Of a stretch of DNA of 64,000 nucleotides, positions 35,400 to 49,900 are shown in pieces. Where the stretch lies: NCBI GenBank assembly GCA_038501785.1, contig JBAMJR010000086.1, positions 287,001 to 351,000 of the forward strand, given 5' to 3'. The notes beneath the pieces were generated by a model. That model saw nothing but the letters and a program-made list of their open reading frames with translations, was not told where the DNA came from and ran no database searches. Position 1 is the first letter of the stretch, and each line of letters opens with the position of its first letter. The translations under genes were made by a program, and so were the position numbers. The DNA comes from Myoxocephalus aenaeus. Taxonomy: Eukaryota; Chordata; Actinopteri; Perciformes; Cottidae.

Positions 35400-38300
35400 G
35401 CCTCCTCAGCAGGTGCTGCTTCCTGTGTGTGTGTGTGTGTGTTTGCCGGTGGCTGCTTCAGGATCATCTCACAGCTAGCTAGAGCACTGTATACATACGT
35501 ATGCCGATTGGCTGGAAGTAGCCATGTGTCGGTTAATTGTATTCATAGCCGTTCCTCTCTGTTCTCTGACATCTCATATCCGTCTCACACATCCTCTGGT
35601 CATTAGCATACCAAGGCAGCTGGGACGGTGATCGCCCTGCAAACCACCACGTTACTCTCCGCCCATTATTTGCCTTTGAGGCAAATAATGGGCGGAGGGA
35701 CCGCTATCTTTATATGTTGACGTCTCCCTATCCTCGTCAATCTCCTCCCTCTTTTCCGCCACTGAAAAGGTTATGCTGACCGTTTTTTAGTAATGGCCAC
35801 CTTTTTGTCTTGTAGTCAGCGTGGGAAATGATTCACGCTCAAAAGCAATGTTTGTGTGGTCTAAAATAAATATTATTCCCCATTTGCAACTGTCACTAAA
35901 ATGTCTCTTAAAAGCTTATTTTGTCCCGGCACCTTTTTTATTTACAAATAGTAGTACAGAAAAATATGAATGGGGTGTTTCCTCTTACTGTATATTGCTA
36001 TTGAATACCCGTTTGTTTCTGGTAAGGCCTTCTTACATGTCTTTCATCATATTTAGACGCGGTTGAAAACAAAGACTCTGTACGCTGTGACTGATTTTTG
36101 ATAGATCAGCTGCACACTAGTGTGTAAAGCGCGTACAGTTGCTTGCCTTAGCTTGCGGCCATGAAATCTTTCATATTGCGTTTTGACTCTGTGTAGGACT
36201 GCAGCATCATAACACTGGAGATCCGTGTGCTGACCATTAAAGTCAATGGTAGTGGCCCGCTGTGCTGCCTCCTGGAGACCTGGAGTATAACTGCTAAGAT
36301 TTCAAATGTCCTCTTGCCTGTTCAAGCATTGCTTTGTGCTTATGCAACATTTCTTCTTTTTTTTGACGCACAGTTCATTAACTCTTATGTCAACAGCTGA
36401 TTTGTACACAATACGCTGTTCCCGCTCCAAACAGCGCTCTGATACGGGCGTCCTGGCATGCTGGGCTGCTAGTGAAGATGCGATAACGCCGTGTGGACTT
36501 TTCCCGGTCAGGATGCAGAGTACAGACTGAGTCACGAGGTGAAGGAGATAATGACATTATCTAGCAGTGTTGCTGCTGCTGTTGATATCTTTAAGCTAAG
36601 CCGGTCACAGGTGGCGTCACGTGGCACAGCTCCTGCATATATACTGTATTTAGTCTCGCTTGTGTGGAGAACCTGCAGGGGGCTCAAAGCTTGGACCCTC
36701 TGCCTTTTTATAAGATGGAGATGTTGTCTTGTATCCAAAGACAACAGTCCCATAGAGCAGTGTTCTCAGCCTTTTTTCATTGATGTACCCCGTTAAATAT
36801 GTTTTTCAGCCAAGTACCCCCTAACCAGCGCAAAGCATTTTGGGTTGGAAAAAAAGACGTAATACATAGTGTCTGATATATAGAATATATAAAATTCAGT
36901 TTATGAACTTACACTTACATTATTGAATATTTATTAAATAACTATTTTTAAAGGATTTTTGAATGGATGCTAATTTAAAATTTTTAAATTACAAATCTCA
37001 AGTACTCCTTGGCGTGCCTTCACGTACCCCCATTTGACAACCACTCCCATAGAGCACCACACAGTCCCCACTTTCTATTTATTATTTTCTGATACTGGTT
37101 CTTTCTTTTTTCGGACTATACAGACACTTGGACAATGGTACTTAAAACTAATTAAAAAGGCCTAGAGCTCCTCGCACCCTTGCTCCACAGAGCCGAGTGT
37201 CCGCGGCCGCACTCCGACCCCCGTTCCTCCCCGGCGTCGCTCCCGTCGGCGTAGCGGCAGCTGCGCACTGCGTTGCGGAATTCAAGCAGACAATCGCAAC
37301 CCTAAATATTGTTAAGCTCAGTAAAACCTGGGTTCTCTGTGCTCGGCTCGCCGGCCCTTTGTGTCTGAGCCAACTGGGGTTACCGGGTCTTGGGTGTCAC
37401 AGATGAAGAGAGGGTTAAATGCCAACAGAACACAGTGCACGACAAAGGAGAGTGAGAGAGGCGTCCCATTGTGCTTCCATTTGAAAGGATTGGGCACTTT
37501 TGTCCCGTTTGAAATGGCAGATCACTAAAGGATACAACCCAGTGTCCTTAAACAAAGATATCTGGTGTGACTCTAAGCCCTTACTGTGGTGTTAAATGGG
37601 TTGGATGCTGATTGGAGGTCAGTGGGAAAAAAAGTCAGTCTGATATTATTGGATTGCCAACATATGTTTCATCAACAGCTGCTCAACTCTTACTTCATAA
37701 TCTTACTTTTTTCTTCTTTTCATTCTTGTATTTTATCTCCCAGCCCGTTCTAATATCACTTTCAATCCACTGTACCCCACTATTGTCTCATTTTACCGGC
37801 TTTCAGTCTGAGTTCAGTTATGTTTTTGCCTCTATCTCTCACCTAGAATTTGCTTCAGTATTGTTTGGGGCACTTTTACCAATAATGTCTTTTTTTGCTG
37901 GACGGCAAGTTAAGGGGTAATCTTTTCTAAATGGCACTAAATAAAGTCCTAAATCCTCTACCCTCTGGGCATAAGAGGATGAATCCCAGCCACTATGCAC
38001 AGGGCTTACGGAGGTCTGGGAATCTGCCAGGCCTTGGCACTCTGTGGCCTCTGTAGCCTGGGACAGGTAGCCACATTTTGGTATTTTGGTGGCAGGGTGG
38101 ACGGAGGCTGTTTGGCGCTCTTGGGAAACTGCCGAAAGGCCTCGCACTCTGCTGTATGAATCTCAACCTCAACGAGGATGTGCAAATTATTGGGAAGACC
38201 ACTCGCGTGATCATTTAGCGGAGACATTTCCTCTGCTAAAGTGCCCAGACAGGCGGGTCTATCCACAGAAGGACGGCCATATGGCAGCGCAAACCTAATG

Positions 38301-41300
38301 AAAGACTCATTCCGCCCGGTTTTAGGTAAAACGGCCCGCTGCTAATCCGTAATGATTTTAAGGGCTTTTGTCCTTAACTCCGATAAGCAGAATACAATCA
38401 GCACCCGTCGGCGGTTCAAGCGGAGGCCACGTTTATTCTGGTGCATTAGTGGACTGTTTGAGTGGTTACAGGTCTCAATTGTTTGGGCGGCTTGGAATGT
38501 TTTTAGTTTAAAGAGTGGAGTGTGTTTGCAGGAAAAGGAAGAAAAAAACGCATCCGCGAAGTCCTGCTTTAACAATGGGTGTCTTGGTACGCAGAGGTTT
38601 GTTGGTCGACAAGCTGTTGCCTATGGAGCGTTGCATTGTGGCCGCCCTAGGAGGTGTACAATGTGTTTTTGTGTGGGTCATCAACCGGTCACACTCTGAG
38701 ACGCTGCCTTCTGGTTGTAGTAAAAGTTATTATGTCATCTGAATAAAGTAGGTCCATAAAATATAACCCAACATTCTGCAGCAATGAAGTGGTGGTTTTA
38801 TTTTCAGCATTTATGGTCCTTAATATTGCAAAGCCTACACACATTTATACCTTTTGTGGAATACCCCTAGGTTATATGGATTTCTTTAAAAACATTAAAG
38901 TCAAGAGTGCACGTAGAGAAGCTGTACGGCAGCCCAGCAGGGTCATGATTCTTCCAATGTAATCTAATTACTGAAGACGAGGGCCAGATCAGGCAGCAGT
39001 CCATGCTAAAAGCAGAGGATGAGGTCATGGTGACGGCTGCATGGCCCCGACAATACTACAGCGTTCACTCAGGGAATAGGCCTGTTTCCCTTTGCCTACA
39101 CTGCATAATGACTATAAACTCATGTAAATCTGTCAACAAAGAAGCCAGTGTGCGTGCACGTGACTGAGCTAGATGTGTGTTTGTTTGTTTGTGTGTGTGT
39201 GTGTCTGTGTGTGAGAAATACACTTCTACTTCTCCCTCCTCCTACATTTCCAGCTGTCTTTTATTGTGTGGTTTCATTGTGTCTTTCTCTTCTCAGTTTG
39301 TACTTTCACCAACTGGTTAAATCTTAACACCTCACTTGTAAGCCTGTTTTTTTTTTATATATATATTTAGTGTGTTCTTTTTGTATTAAATAGATGAGAC
39401 TTATTATTTGTGTTTTGGAAAAACAACACTAGCTGGTAATTAGTTGGCAGTTGGTAAGTTGGCTCTCACTACCCTGTTGTGAAGCTTTCGGTAACTCAAT
39501 TATCCATGTTGGTTACACAATGTCTGAGATAGATACTCTATTTTCCCATTTCAACCCGTGGTCCAGTTAGCCCAAGGTAGGGTCATATACTGTGTGTGTG
39601 TGTATGTATGTATGTATATATATATATGTGTATGTATGTATGTATATATATATGTATATATATATATATAATGAGACACTGATTTCTTATATAAACCAAT
39701 GAGTCAGCTACCGGCATGTGGGCACAGTTTGTTTTCAACCCCGCCTGCATCATTTCTTTAATGGAGTCTAGATTAAGGGCTGTATCCGATTGTCCGCAAG
39801 CCTTCCTTATCTTTTCTGCAACATGATTGACTCAGATGGACACACTCCATTATAAAACATGTTTACGGATAACCACAAGGACTCTGACTGAGTCATCGTC
39901 GAAGCTCCACACTTCTTCCTTCAATTGAAATGAAGTCTGACCTCCGCTCTCCATCCTGTTTTCTTGTGAGGAGCCTGGCTTTTTATAGCAGATGGGAAGT
40001 GTATGAAATATGTCTCTGTATCAGTCCGGATGTCTTTTTAGTGGATCAGAGGAAGTGACCACATGAGGTTCATCAGCCAAGTCCCTTCTGTCACCTCTGT
40101 TCAGAAAGGAATGAATCTCAACAGCGCAGATTATTTTTAATGACGGGAATATACTCGGGAACATTAACACGCATTATGCTGCATTTCCTTCCTCATAATG
40201 TTCTGGCTTTTTAAGTGTTGAATCAAGAATTATGCACACGTGCAGTGTCAAATAAAGTGTGCTTAGTTATAAGAAGACTTCACTAACATCCCAGATGCTT
40301 TGGGAACTTCCTCAAAACTGGTTAGAGCAGGATGTGCACGTTTCCAATCTATAAAGTAATGACGTATATCAAGCATTCATCAAAACGTCCTTTTTATTGA
40401 CGTTTTTAACGTCCTTTAATATGTCCTTTAGCACATATTGTGAGACGCTTTACTTTTCCTGGGCTTTGACACAGGAAGAGTAAATTGAGTTTTTTCCCTC
40501 TGGGATGTTTTTATTCCCTTGAGTTGAATATAAACAAAAGATATGACTCTTATTAGCATATATGAATAGCAGGAATAAGCCTGTGGGTGCTATAAGTGGA
40601 CAGATGGTGTGTGTGCCCAGTTCCCACCCACTGATACATGCACGCATATCCAAATGTCCCGACCCACCCCCACACCCACATCCTACTAAAGAGGAGTTTC
40701 TAATGAAGATATCAGGCAGGGGATGCAGACAGATAGCGTTCTCTGTTTACATGAGTTCATTCTGGCACACCCCTCTCTGCTTCCTCTAGTCAACTCATCT
40801 ACAATTATCTCCTAACTGGAGCCTAAACGAATTGAACCAGAGGGCCGGTTCTGAAATCATCTCCTCATTTCAATCGGCTATCTATTCAAACATTAGCAAA
40901 CCCAATTTCAAAATGGTTGTCCCTTCGCCCTGGGGTCCTTTTTTTTTTTTACTTCAACACCCCAGTGGGATCGGAGAACAGGGGTATGTCGCCTACAGTC
41001 TATCTGCCCTCCACTCCCACTTCCCCAGGCTCCTATTGTAAATAGGCTAGTGGGTCTGGCGTACCCGAGTCTCTCGGAGCCCACGCTTTGAAACCCTCAG
41101 GCACGATTGGACAGGGGAGCCGCAGAGGGGGAGGAATTGGGAGTAGAACCGTGGTGTCGGGGAGGGGAGATAAGACGACAGGCAGGGGGTTGCCTGTACA
41201 GCAATAACCACATTAGAGTTTGGGCTCGGAGGACGGGGGTTAATTGGATATGTGCCAGTCTCTCTGGAGTCTTTGAGAAATGGGGAGAGCAGACGTAGAA

Positions 41301-43941
41301 GAAGGAGAGGGGTTTGGGAGGGAGGGGCACCGGGCAATGCCTGTCTTTTCCTGTGGGAACCATCACTCTTTTTTTTAAATGGAGGAAGAATAGGGGTTCC
41401 TCCATCAGCTGGCTTAATGAGTTTAAAGGGCCGGGACTTTAAATGGGGAATAACCAGCTATTTTTTTTTTTTTTTACAAACTAAATGTACCTTATGTATC
41501 TCATGAAGGAGAGGAAGGTTGTTTTTCCGACATTTGTCCAAGACTTGAAGGCATTGTGTTCCACTTTCATCTCTTTTCATTATCTAACTTGAATGCTCTG
41601 TTGTTAGAGAGATGTATACGTATTGTACCGTTGGCATGGAAGGAAAGGACGTATTGTGTAACGCAGACAATCATTTCTTTGCTGCCTGTTTTACGATTGA
41701 AGCTTCAATAATATTTGCACACAGATATTATTTTCCTATAATGCACAGTGGCAGTGAGGCTTTGAGCTCCCACCGCCGTTATTCACAAACCAACAAGGCC
41801 TCATGTGGGAGGCTTTTCACCCTGACCCAAGATTTAACCTCGCTGGTAGAGAGAACGTGCGCACACACACAATACAGGATTTAATTACTGCACATGGAGA
41901 AGGGAGGTCATTAGTCTCCGTCTGGCCGGGAGCAAAGGCAGGACCCGCCCAAGAGACCATCTCCTGGGTTTGGGAGGATGAGGCACCGCATAGAGATCGG
42001 GAGATAACTTGAGCATTGGTTGTGAGTGGAGGAACATTTGATCAGAAGGGATGAACAGTTGCATTCAAGTGGCGACGCGTGAGGCTCCTTAGATGGAAAA
42101 CCTCAGGAAGGAGGCAGATCCAGTTTCTGCAGCCCCCCCACTTCCTGTCGATGCTTCTCCCTGATTGATTAGACGTGTCTCGGCACTAATGGATGAGTCT
42201 AGAATGATGGGGAGGGGAACTGTATTAGGGTCTCGTATTAACAACATTAATGTAATAGATGATGATTGTTCAGGTTAAATGGCGGCAATGACAAATGCAT
42301 TCAACGTCTACTTTCCCTTTCTTTCTGCAAACCCGGCCTTGGACTTTGGAGGAAAATGGAATCACATAAGTGTGTCTAAGTTCACAAATGTGTGTGTGTG
42401 TGTGTGTGTGTGTCCCAGCTGCGGCCCCAGCTGCTCCCCTCCCTTCTGTCATGTATGTCAATAACAGCAAGGGGCTGTTGGGCCTTGGAAGTCCTGCGTT
42501 GCAGCTCCACAGGGAGCCGTTTCCTCTGGGAAATATGCCGAGATACTCACTGAATGTGAGACTCGGTCTTAATCACTGCTTGTTAGCTACGAGGTCAGAT
42601 AGCAGGCAGCAGAAACAACCCCCCCCCCCCAAAAAAATACTCTTTGTGCAAACAAATCTCAAATAGGAGAGGCAATGGGACTCCGGTGAGGAGGGAGGAG
42701 AGCAATCTGTGCTCTCTGGGACCGCCGGCTGCCTCTGCTGGCCGCCTCTCGCTCCGTCACTGTAATTGGCATCGTCACCATAACGACGACGGTCGCCCCC
42801 GCCCCCCCCGGGGTGCCGGCGCGTGGACCTGGGAGATCCCATCCAGCCAGAAAGGGGGAGCAGGCGGGCTCAGATAAAGCTGACTTTCAAATGATTGAGG
42901 TTGTGAATGCCGAGAACTGGAACATTGCCGCGATATGAAAGACGATTTAAAAAAACAGCTCAGATAGTACAATATATCAGAGGTCTGACCCAACCCCCAC
43001 CCTTCCACCCTTGGGACACCGTCTTCTTTGCCATTGTGTGGCAGATTCAGCGCCCGGAAAATGGGCCCGATTAAACATCTGGGATAAACAGATGCTTCCT
43101 TGTGATTTAAATGACTGCAGAGATTAAATTCTGAAGTTTAAAAACATGTGGTTCATCTCGCCCGTACAGACACTTTTATTTTTTTATTTATGGCGTCCTA
43201 GAAGAGAGAAACAAAAACAGTAAAGTCGAGTCGAGACAAGCCTTCCTCAAGAAACACTCAGGAGCTGTAACCGTTAGAGCCCATGAGCTTTATGATGATT
43301 TTAAAAAGAACATTTTCTCATGAAGATTCCTTTTCTGGCGCATGTAAAAGCTGCGTTCGTCTCGTACATCATATACTCTGAAGGCTACATAAACTGTGTG
43401 CAGGTTCAGGTTCTTTGGCTCGCTGCCGGAGGCATAATGACTGTTTTTACCTCCGTAATAACAGGAGCGAGTCCATGAGCAACCCACACAGTATGGTGCC
43501 TTCAGGCTGACACAGACACTATAATGGCAGTGGGCGGCTTGATTGTCTTCCCTTTCGCAGGTGTTGCACCTTTTTCTTTTTATATACAGGGCATATCTTT
43601 CCCTCGCCTTTGGCGTACGATGAATACAGATAAGTTTTGATCTGACCAAAGACTTCACACAGAGTTCTTAATGTAGATTAGTGGCCGAAGTGAAGTCGGA
43701 ATAAAATATGAAGTAGTAGTTGTAGTTTCCCCCCGGCGAGAGCTGATGAAAGCACTAACTAGCGCCTAATCATCACAGCCTGATGTAAAGCAGGGAACAT
43801 GTATGTAGAGGGTTTGTATCACTGAGCTGCCACAGTCCAATTAGGCTACTCTGACTTTATTTTATCATGGTTGAGGACGACTTCTTCAGCGAGGCGTGTA
43901 AAGGGCCTCATGAGTCTGATTAGTGCCTCACTCGTACGCAG

Positions 43942-43979
<38 letters not shown>

Positions 43980-46900
43980 TGTGTGCACATGCTTTGATCA
44001 TGTGTCTCCCAACAGCTCCTTCCCTTCTGGCCTCCTCTCTTTCTCTGTCCTGCCCCTGCAATTCAGAAGATCCACAATCTGAGGCGGGGTTCTTCCAGAG
44101 GTTCACGCTCTTTTAAATCTCATGATGAGCGCATAACGCTCCAGTCCACTCGAGGCGGAATCGTTTCTTTTTAAAGAAACAAACATCTCGTGAAACTATT
44201 TTTCTCTAACCTCTGTGCGTTCCTCGCCTTTGGCACGCAGCGCGTCGCCGACGCCGGTGTTGGTGGAACCCCTACGAGGCTTTGAGCGCTCGCCTCGTCC
44301 TCCGTTTTATCTCACAAGCCTCAACACGGCAACACCAGGTGCTGCAGTACGGCTGACTGCAGGGCATGCTGGGAAAAGTGGAAATGGGATGCGTATATTT
44401 GTGTTGAGTGTGTGTATGTGAGAATAATAACCCAACGGCTCTCTGCAGTGAATCAATGTGGCTCTGTGCCAGGCAACAGCTAATATCTCTGCCTCCCATT
44501 TCTCTCGCCTCTTTTTCTTTCTTTTTCCCCTCCTCCTGTTAGTTTGGCACATATAAAGACTCTCATACATCTAGCTGTTAAATATCCCAGTCTCTCCTAC
44601 TTATTGTTGATCGACTCCTTTTATAATTCTGCCATCGTAAATCCCTGTTTTACAAGGTCCAAATTTGGAGTTGCTGATTTGGTGAGAAACTGAGTAAAAG
44701 CAGCAGCAGGAGGAGGAGATTTCAAACCAGCAGAGTTATTAATCATAACCATAAGGGATGAAAGGGAATCCCAGTCTTTTCAATTTCCATCCCACTGAAA
44801 GTAAAGTCTGAAGTAAATAATTAGCTTCTCTGTTACTCATTACAGCGAGTGTCATTGGCTTTGGCATTGCATGCACTTATCAGCAAGCATACAAGGATAC
44901 ACAGCCGCGTGACGGAGTTGGCGTTCCTCCCCACGTTGCACCGAACGCCGACACACAACACGGAGCTCGAACATGTCCTCGCGAAATAGCGCGAGTCTAG
45001 AATAGCGGTCAACGTGTCGCTCTAGGTCATGGCGTACGACTTCAGCTCACGCCTCGAGAGATATATATATATATTCTATTTTTTTATTCTCCACAGTTGA
45101 TAAAGGACAGCTAAATATAGAACGGGCGCATACCTCTGAGCGATCGGCCCCTTCTACGTCGCTGGCTGCACATTGGCCTGTGAGCAGAGATGGAGAGGCC
45201 GTCTGTTTATCATCACTGACCGAGTCCACGTGAGCTGTGATTCACGAGGCAGGGGAGTCCATTCAGTGTGTGTGTGTGGTTTTTTATTTTAGATTTTTTT
45301 TTTTATTCTCTCCCTGCTCCGCCTCTCCGCAATGACAACTCTTAACACGGACCGGCCTTCGGTGTTGCTGGAACACTGCTTTCGACCCTGAACCCGTCTC
45401 ACCAGCTTCAGCATTACCTAACCCAATCTATAATCACATAGCGTTTTAATTGTGCGGGCATTCGTCACAGGCGGTCTTTGTCATGGCCCAAGAATGCTGC
45501 TGCTGCAGAGGCTGGAAATCTCTGCTCATCATCTGCCCACTCCCGTCCACACAAGTCTTGGCAAACGCACGCTCGTGTCATATTTCGGCTCCTCGAGGTT
45601 GTTGTCGCCTGGTGTTGCGCAGCAGTGCATGTCTGCTGTGACCTACAGCGAGATTAGCATCTCAGCATTATCAAAAATCCGCCTCGCTGTCTTTTTAGGT
45701 CCAGATTGTTTATCTGGAAGACGTATCAACCAATAGAAATATACCCCACAACTCTGGTTTAAGGTTAGCGTCTTTCAATCCGTCGCATCATGTTTCCATT
45801 GCTCGGTTTGGGTCTGCGGCTCTACTTTGTTATCACATCCAGGCTGGGAGACCACATGGGGGCTGAATGGAGACTTTGACCATGAGGTTATTAGAGCTGG
45901 AGCAGAGATGGAAGAATCACATCCAAATCCAGAGAACGTCCTAATTGGGTTTTGGTCTTAAGGCAAAGGTTTTCAGGAGGACTACCTCCGTATTGATTGA
46001 AATCCTGGTCTCTGATTTAAATCCAGTCCTGTGTACATATGGTGTATGTGTGTGTGTGTGTGTGTTAACTTCAATGTACCCAGTGGTTTGGCTCTCCACC
46101 CCAGAGTCTGAAGTAGTCCGCTCCCTGGATGCTCTCTGATCTCTCTTCATGCCACAGAAACAGCAAAAATAGAATTTTTCCATTCGGTTGTCTTGATCTC
46201 CACACGGCCTCCTGAGACTCTCACCATCGATCTGTTTTCGAGCCCCGGTGCTCTCGACTCAAAGGATCAGAGGAAACGTGCGCAGGAGGAGGGATTCTGA
46301 GCATGGAAAACTGCGGTGAACCGTGCGACCGGTTTATATTCTCTCTGCTTTAACGGCCGTCACCACGTTCGGCGTTGAACGTGAGGAGCAGGGCCGTGAC
46401 CTTTAGAGCCATCACATGGCTGAAAGAAGTGATCGGCCTTTTTTTATATCACCTTCTAATCAGAGGACCTTGCCTCCTTTGGTCAGATTAGAACAACGCA
46501 ACTTGTTATAACATGTTCCAGCAAGCTTTGAACACAAGCTGTCGCAGCGACGCTTGTTGTGAAAGATAAGCCGACCGATGGAGGATTGAGTTTAACACGC
46601 TGGCTGTGAAAAAGCTAATTAACAGAGAAACCAGTGTTTTGATAAAAGGCTGTACTTAAAACAAAACAACTACCACATACTTCCTTAAACTCGTCTGCAT
46701 TCACGCCCCCATCAAAGAGTCTTTATTTATATAAGTGACCATGTGTTGATCTTATGACCAGGCTAGTCAGAGCCTCTGTTGTGATGTGAGCAATGTATGA
46801 GGAAGTGATGAAAACCCTCCTGACGGCTGAGAGGAAAAGAACTAAGAGCAGAGCAGAGGTGTAAAATAAATTGCACTCAACCACATGGTGCTTTTGGTCA

Positions 46901-49900
46901 GTGACTATGTGCTTTGATCTCCGCATGGCAGCTCGCAGCATAAAGAGCGGCCCAGCAGGGCGTCCGACCTCCGCCCGCCATACATGCACTCATCTGGAAT
47001 CGGGCGATGTACTAATTGTTGATTTTTTTTTTTTTTTTTTTTTCCTCTTGTGGCCTCATGATGTTCGCCCAAGCCTTCTGAGATTACATCCAGTCCAGAC
47101 AGCGCGCTAATGACTTCAGACCTGCCTTTGATTAGCTTGGCAAGAGATTAATAATCCATGCTCTCATGTAGGAAAAAAAGCGGCATATGGCAAGCTAAAG
47201 ATGAATTATGATCATCTTTAGCTTGCCACTGTGGGATTAGCGGCTCGGTCGCGTGCGTCGCCTCTTTCCCCTAAAAGTAGCCGAGACACACGCTTGGAGT
47301 CGAGATTAAAAAGCCACGGGGTCAGATTTTTGCCTTGGGGCTCTACTTTTTATGTTCAAAGGACAGTCCTCTTGGATTGGATTGATCGGAGTCGCGTCGA
47401 TATCCACCGTACACAGAGATTATAATGATGGGATTCCCCTGGTTTCTGATTGGGTTAATCCTGCCTATGAGTTTCTAATCAAATACGGCCTCCTGTTGTC
47501 TGCCGGTGTGATTGAGGGAGGTGTTTGGGAAAATATGAGGAGAGTTATTGAACAGGTACTCTTATCTAGAGTTACTGACTGTGACATTAGTTGTTTATTG
47601 ACAGACGCGTTGGCTGTCAATACACATCAATATGAACCTTGGCTTTAAGATTGTTAAAGCACCTCTTAGTGATTAGGACACCATGTTTACTACATGTGTG
47701 TGTGTGTGTCCATATTGTGTGGCAAAACGGCTGGTCCAGTCAATTTGTGTTATAGGGCAGCAACTAACTATTTTTATTTTCAATTAATCTGCAGATTATT
47801 TTCTCAATTAAATTTTTTGTCCATTACGGTTCCCCTTAAACGCAACGCAATGTCTTCAAATAGCTCGTTTTTCTTCTTCACATCATTGGAGTTTGGGATT
47901 CTTCGTCGCCGTAAAACAAACGACAGCATCAAATCCTCACAGCCGAGAAGCTCAAACTAAGCAACGTTTTTCCGTTTTGGCTTGAAAAATAACATCAAAT
48001 GTGAATCAATCACATCCATCGACTAACTTCAGCTCCCGTGTGTCGGTTCAGTCGATACTTGAGCTGCTGCAGCTGGTTGCAAATGTTGTCAGTCAGTTCA
48101 TCTGTAAAAATGAAAAAGTCTCGTGAAATGATTCAGTTAATATGTGGTTTGGGACCATCGTTGCTTCTACATGACGCACGTTTATCTGTTCATCGTCCTC
48201 TTTCCTGGAACGTGAGAGACATAATGTCACGCACTTCTGTGACCCACTGAAATAGTTTACATACTGGTCTAAATCCTACATGTAGGCCAGAGCGACTGAT
48301 GCAAATTTCCAGATTTTCCTTCTCTAAAGGAATTAATTTTAGATTGGGATTAACACGATATGCAGTCAGACGGAGAGGGGAAAAAATCCTGCAGCTGTAG
48401 ACGGGTAGCCGTTCAGAGAGAGAGAGTGAGCTGCAGCTGCAAACGGGGTCAGATTCAGCGCCTCAGGTGACCTCAGATTACCGCCTGCGCTCGAGCCGTG
48501 AGGCGCGATGAGAATCCGAATTTCCATCGCCTCACCGGTGGTTACGGGAGTGGAGATCAAGAATCTGTGATCAAGGAGATGATGATGATGATGAGGATTT
48601 CGTGGCAGACCGAGATTCTGCTGCAGTTGAGGTCTCGCTCTCCCTGTCTGTCTCTATTTGTCTCCATGTTCATATTTTGAAGCCTCGCAGTCCATTTATA
48701 AATTAAGGTCAGCGTTAAGGCGGCAGCGCTATTTATAGGGGAACTATCTCTGGTATTGCACAAACTACACGACCGATCTCAGCCCTTTTTTTAACCGAGA
48801 ATATTCCCAATAGCCGGTACGTCTCGCGTACTCTTTTTAAATCTCCATTAATTTAATAAATCCGTAAAAGTCAAATAATATCTGCTGACCTTCCTGAACT
48901 CTGCTATGATCTTCTACGGTATTAAAGAGCATTAGAGCACAGGCCTCGCATGATCACCCAGACACTAGTCACCGCTTGCTCCACTTTCCACTTGTTTGGC
49001 GTCCCCATCTGTGGAGTCACTGCGGAGCGCGTGCACGGGGAGGCCAGCGCCCCGCGGGGAGGGGAGGGAGAGAAGGGGGGGAGACGGGACGATGCAGCCC
49101 AGATGGAGCCGGACTGATTATCTCTACGGGGAGACGGCAGTGTTTTGGGAGGTTTTGGAGTCCCCGGCTGAACCGCAGTCGCAGAGATTAGTGTCACTTT
49201 GATCACAAAGCACAACTTTTGTCGGTTACAGTTTTTCTTCTTCCCATATTTCTCAACACTACAGCGTCTCAATAACACATCTTTTCGTCTCCAGGCCTTC
49301 GGACAAGCCTACTCCAACCACAGGAAGGTGGCAGCGGACGGGGAGAGCCGCGAGGAGTCTCTCATCCAGGAGTCGGCCTGTAAGGAGGCCTACTACGAGC
49401 AGAGGGTCCTGGAGCTGCAGGCGGAGAACCGCCAGGCGCGCAACATCCTCACCAACACCCAGTCAGAGAACGAGCGCCTGAACAGCATCTCCCAGGAGAT
49501 GAGAGAGGTGAGAGCCGCGCATACGCTACCGGAATTGGAGCAGAATTATTGCCTTTTTTTGTGTGTGTGAAAAGGGTCACTGTGCAGTTCAGTCAGCAGG
49601 ATTTGTGTCGTAGGATGCTACTAATGCACACATGATGTGTGAGGGGTCAACAAGAGGGCTGGGTAGAGTCCGTTCAAAGAGGATTACTGTTCATCAGGAG
49701 ACGCTGTTTCCTTTTTTCCTGCGTCAATACTTTGAAAATGAACTCGCTTCTCAGTTGAAGCAGAGGCTGTCTGCTGCTGTTCGCCTGCAGCTGTTGAGAA
49801 CAATCATCGTGTTTGTTGATGTTTTTTTTATCTGTCTGAAGCTGCAAAAAAAAAAGAATATTGCTGTCCAGGCTTGTAATATTCAGGGTGTAACTGCAGA

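Larger units (their letters stand above)
33082..49294 (+). other. bicd2: bicd2 intron 1 (16.2 kb)
   Basis: The first intron separates the CC1-box exon from the exon starting AFGQAYSNHRKV. I see no nested gene. It holds GT/CA tracts (35365-35398, about 42391-42412, about 43944-43984), a GTAT/TA tract near 39590-39672, a hAT-type miniature element at 36758-37046, snapback repeats at 35657-35697 and 47188-47228, and a teleost-type repeat at 47757-48010. Its size and the AT-rich unique blocks between repeats would fit regulatory content, but no individual enhancer can be called. Confidence 0.7.

Noticed and set aside
47352..47648. 98-codon frame in bicd2 intron 1
   Set aside because: No motif or splice context, not distinguishable from chance in unique intronic DNA.
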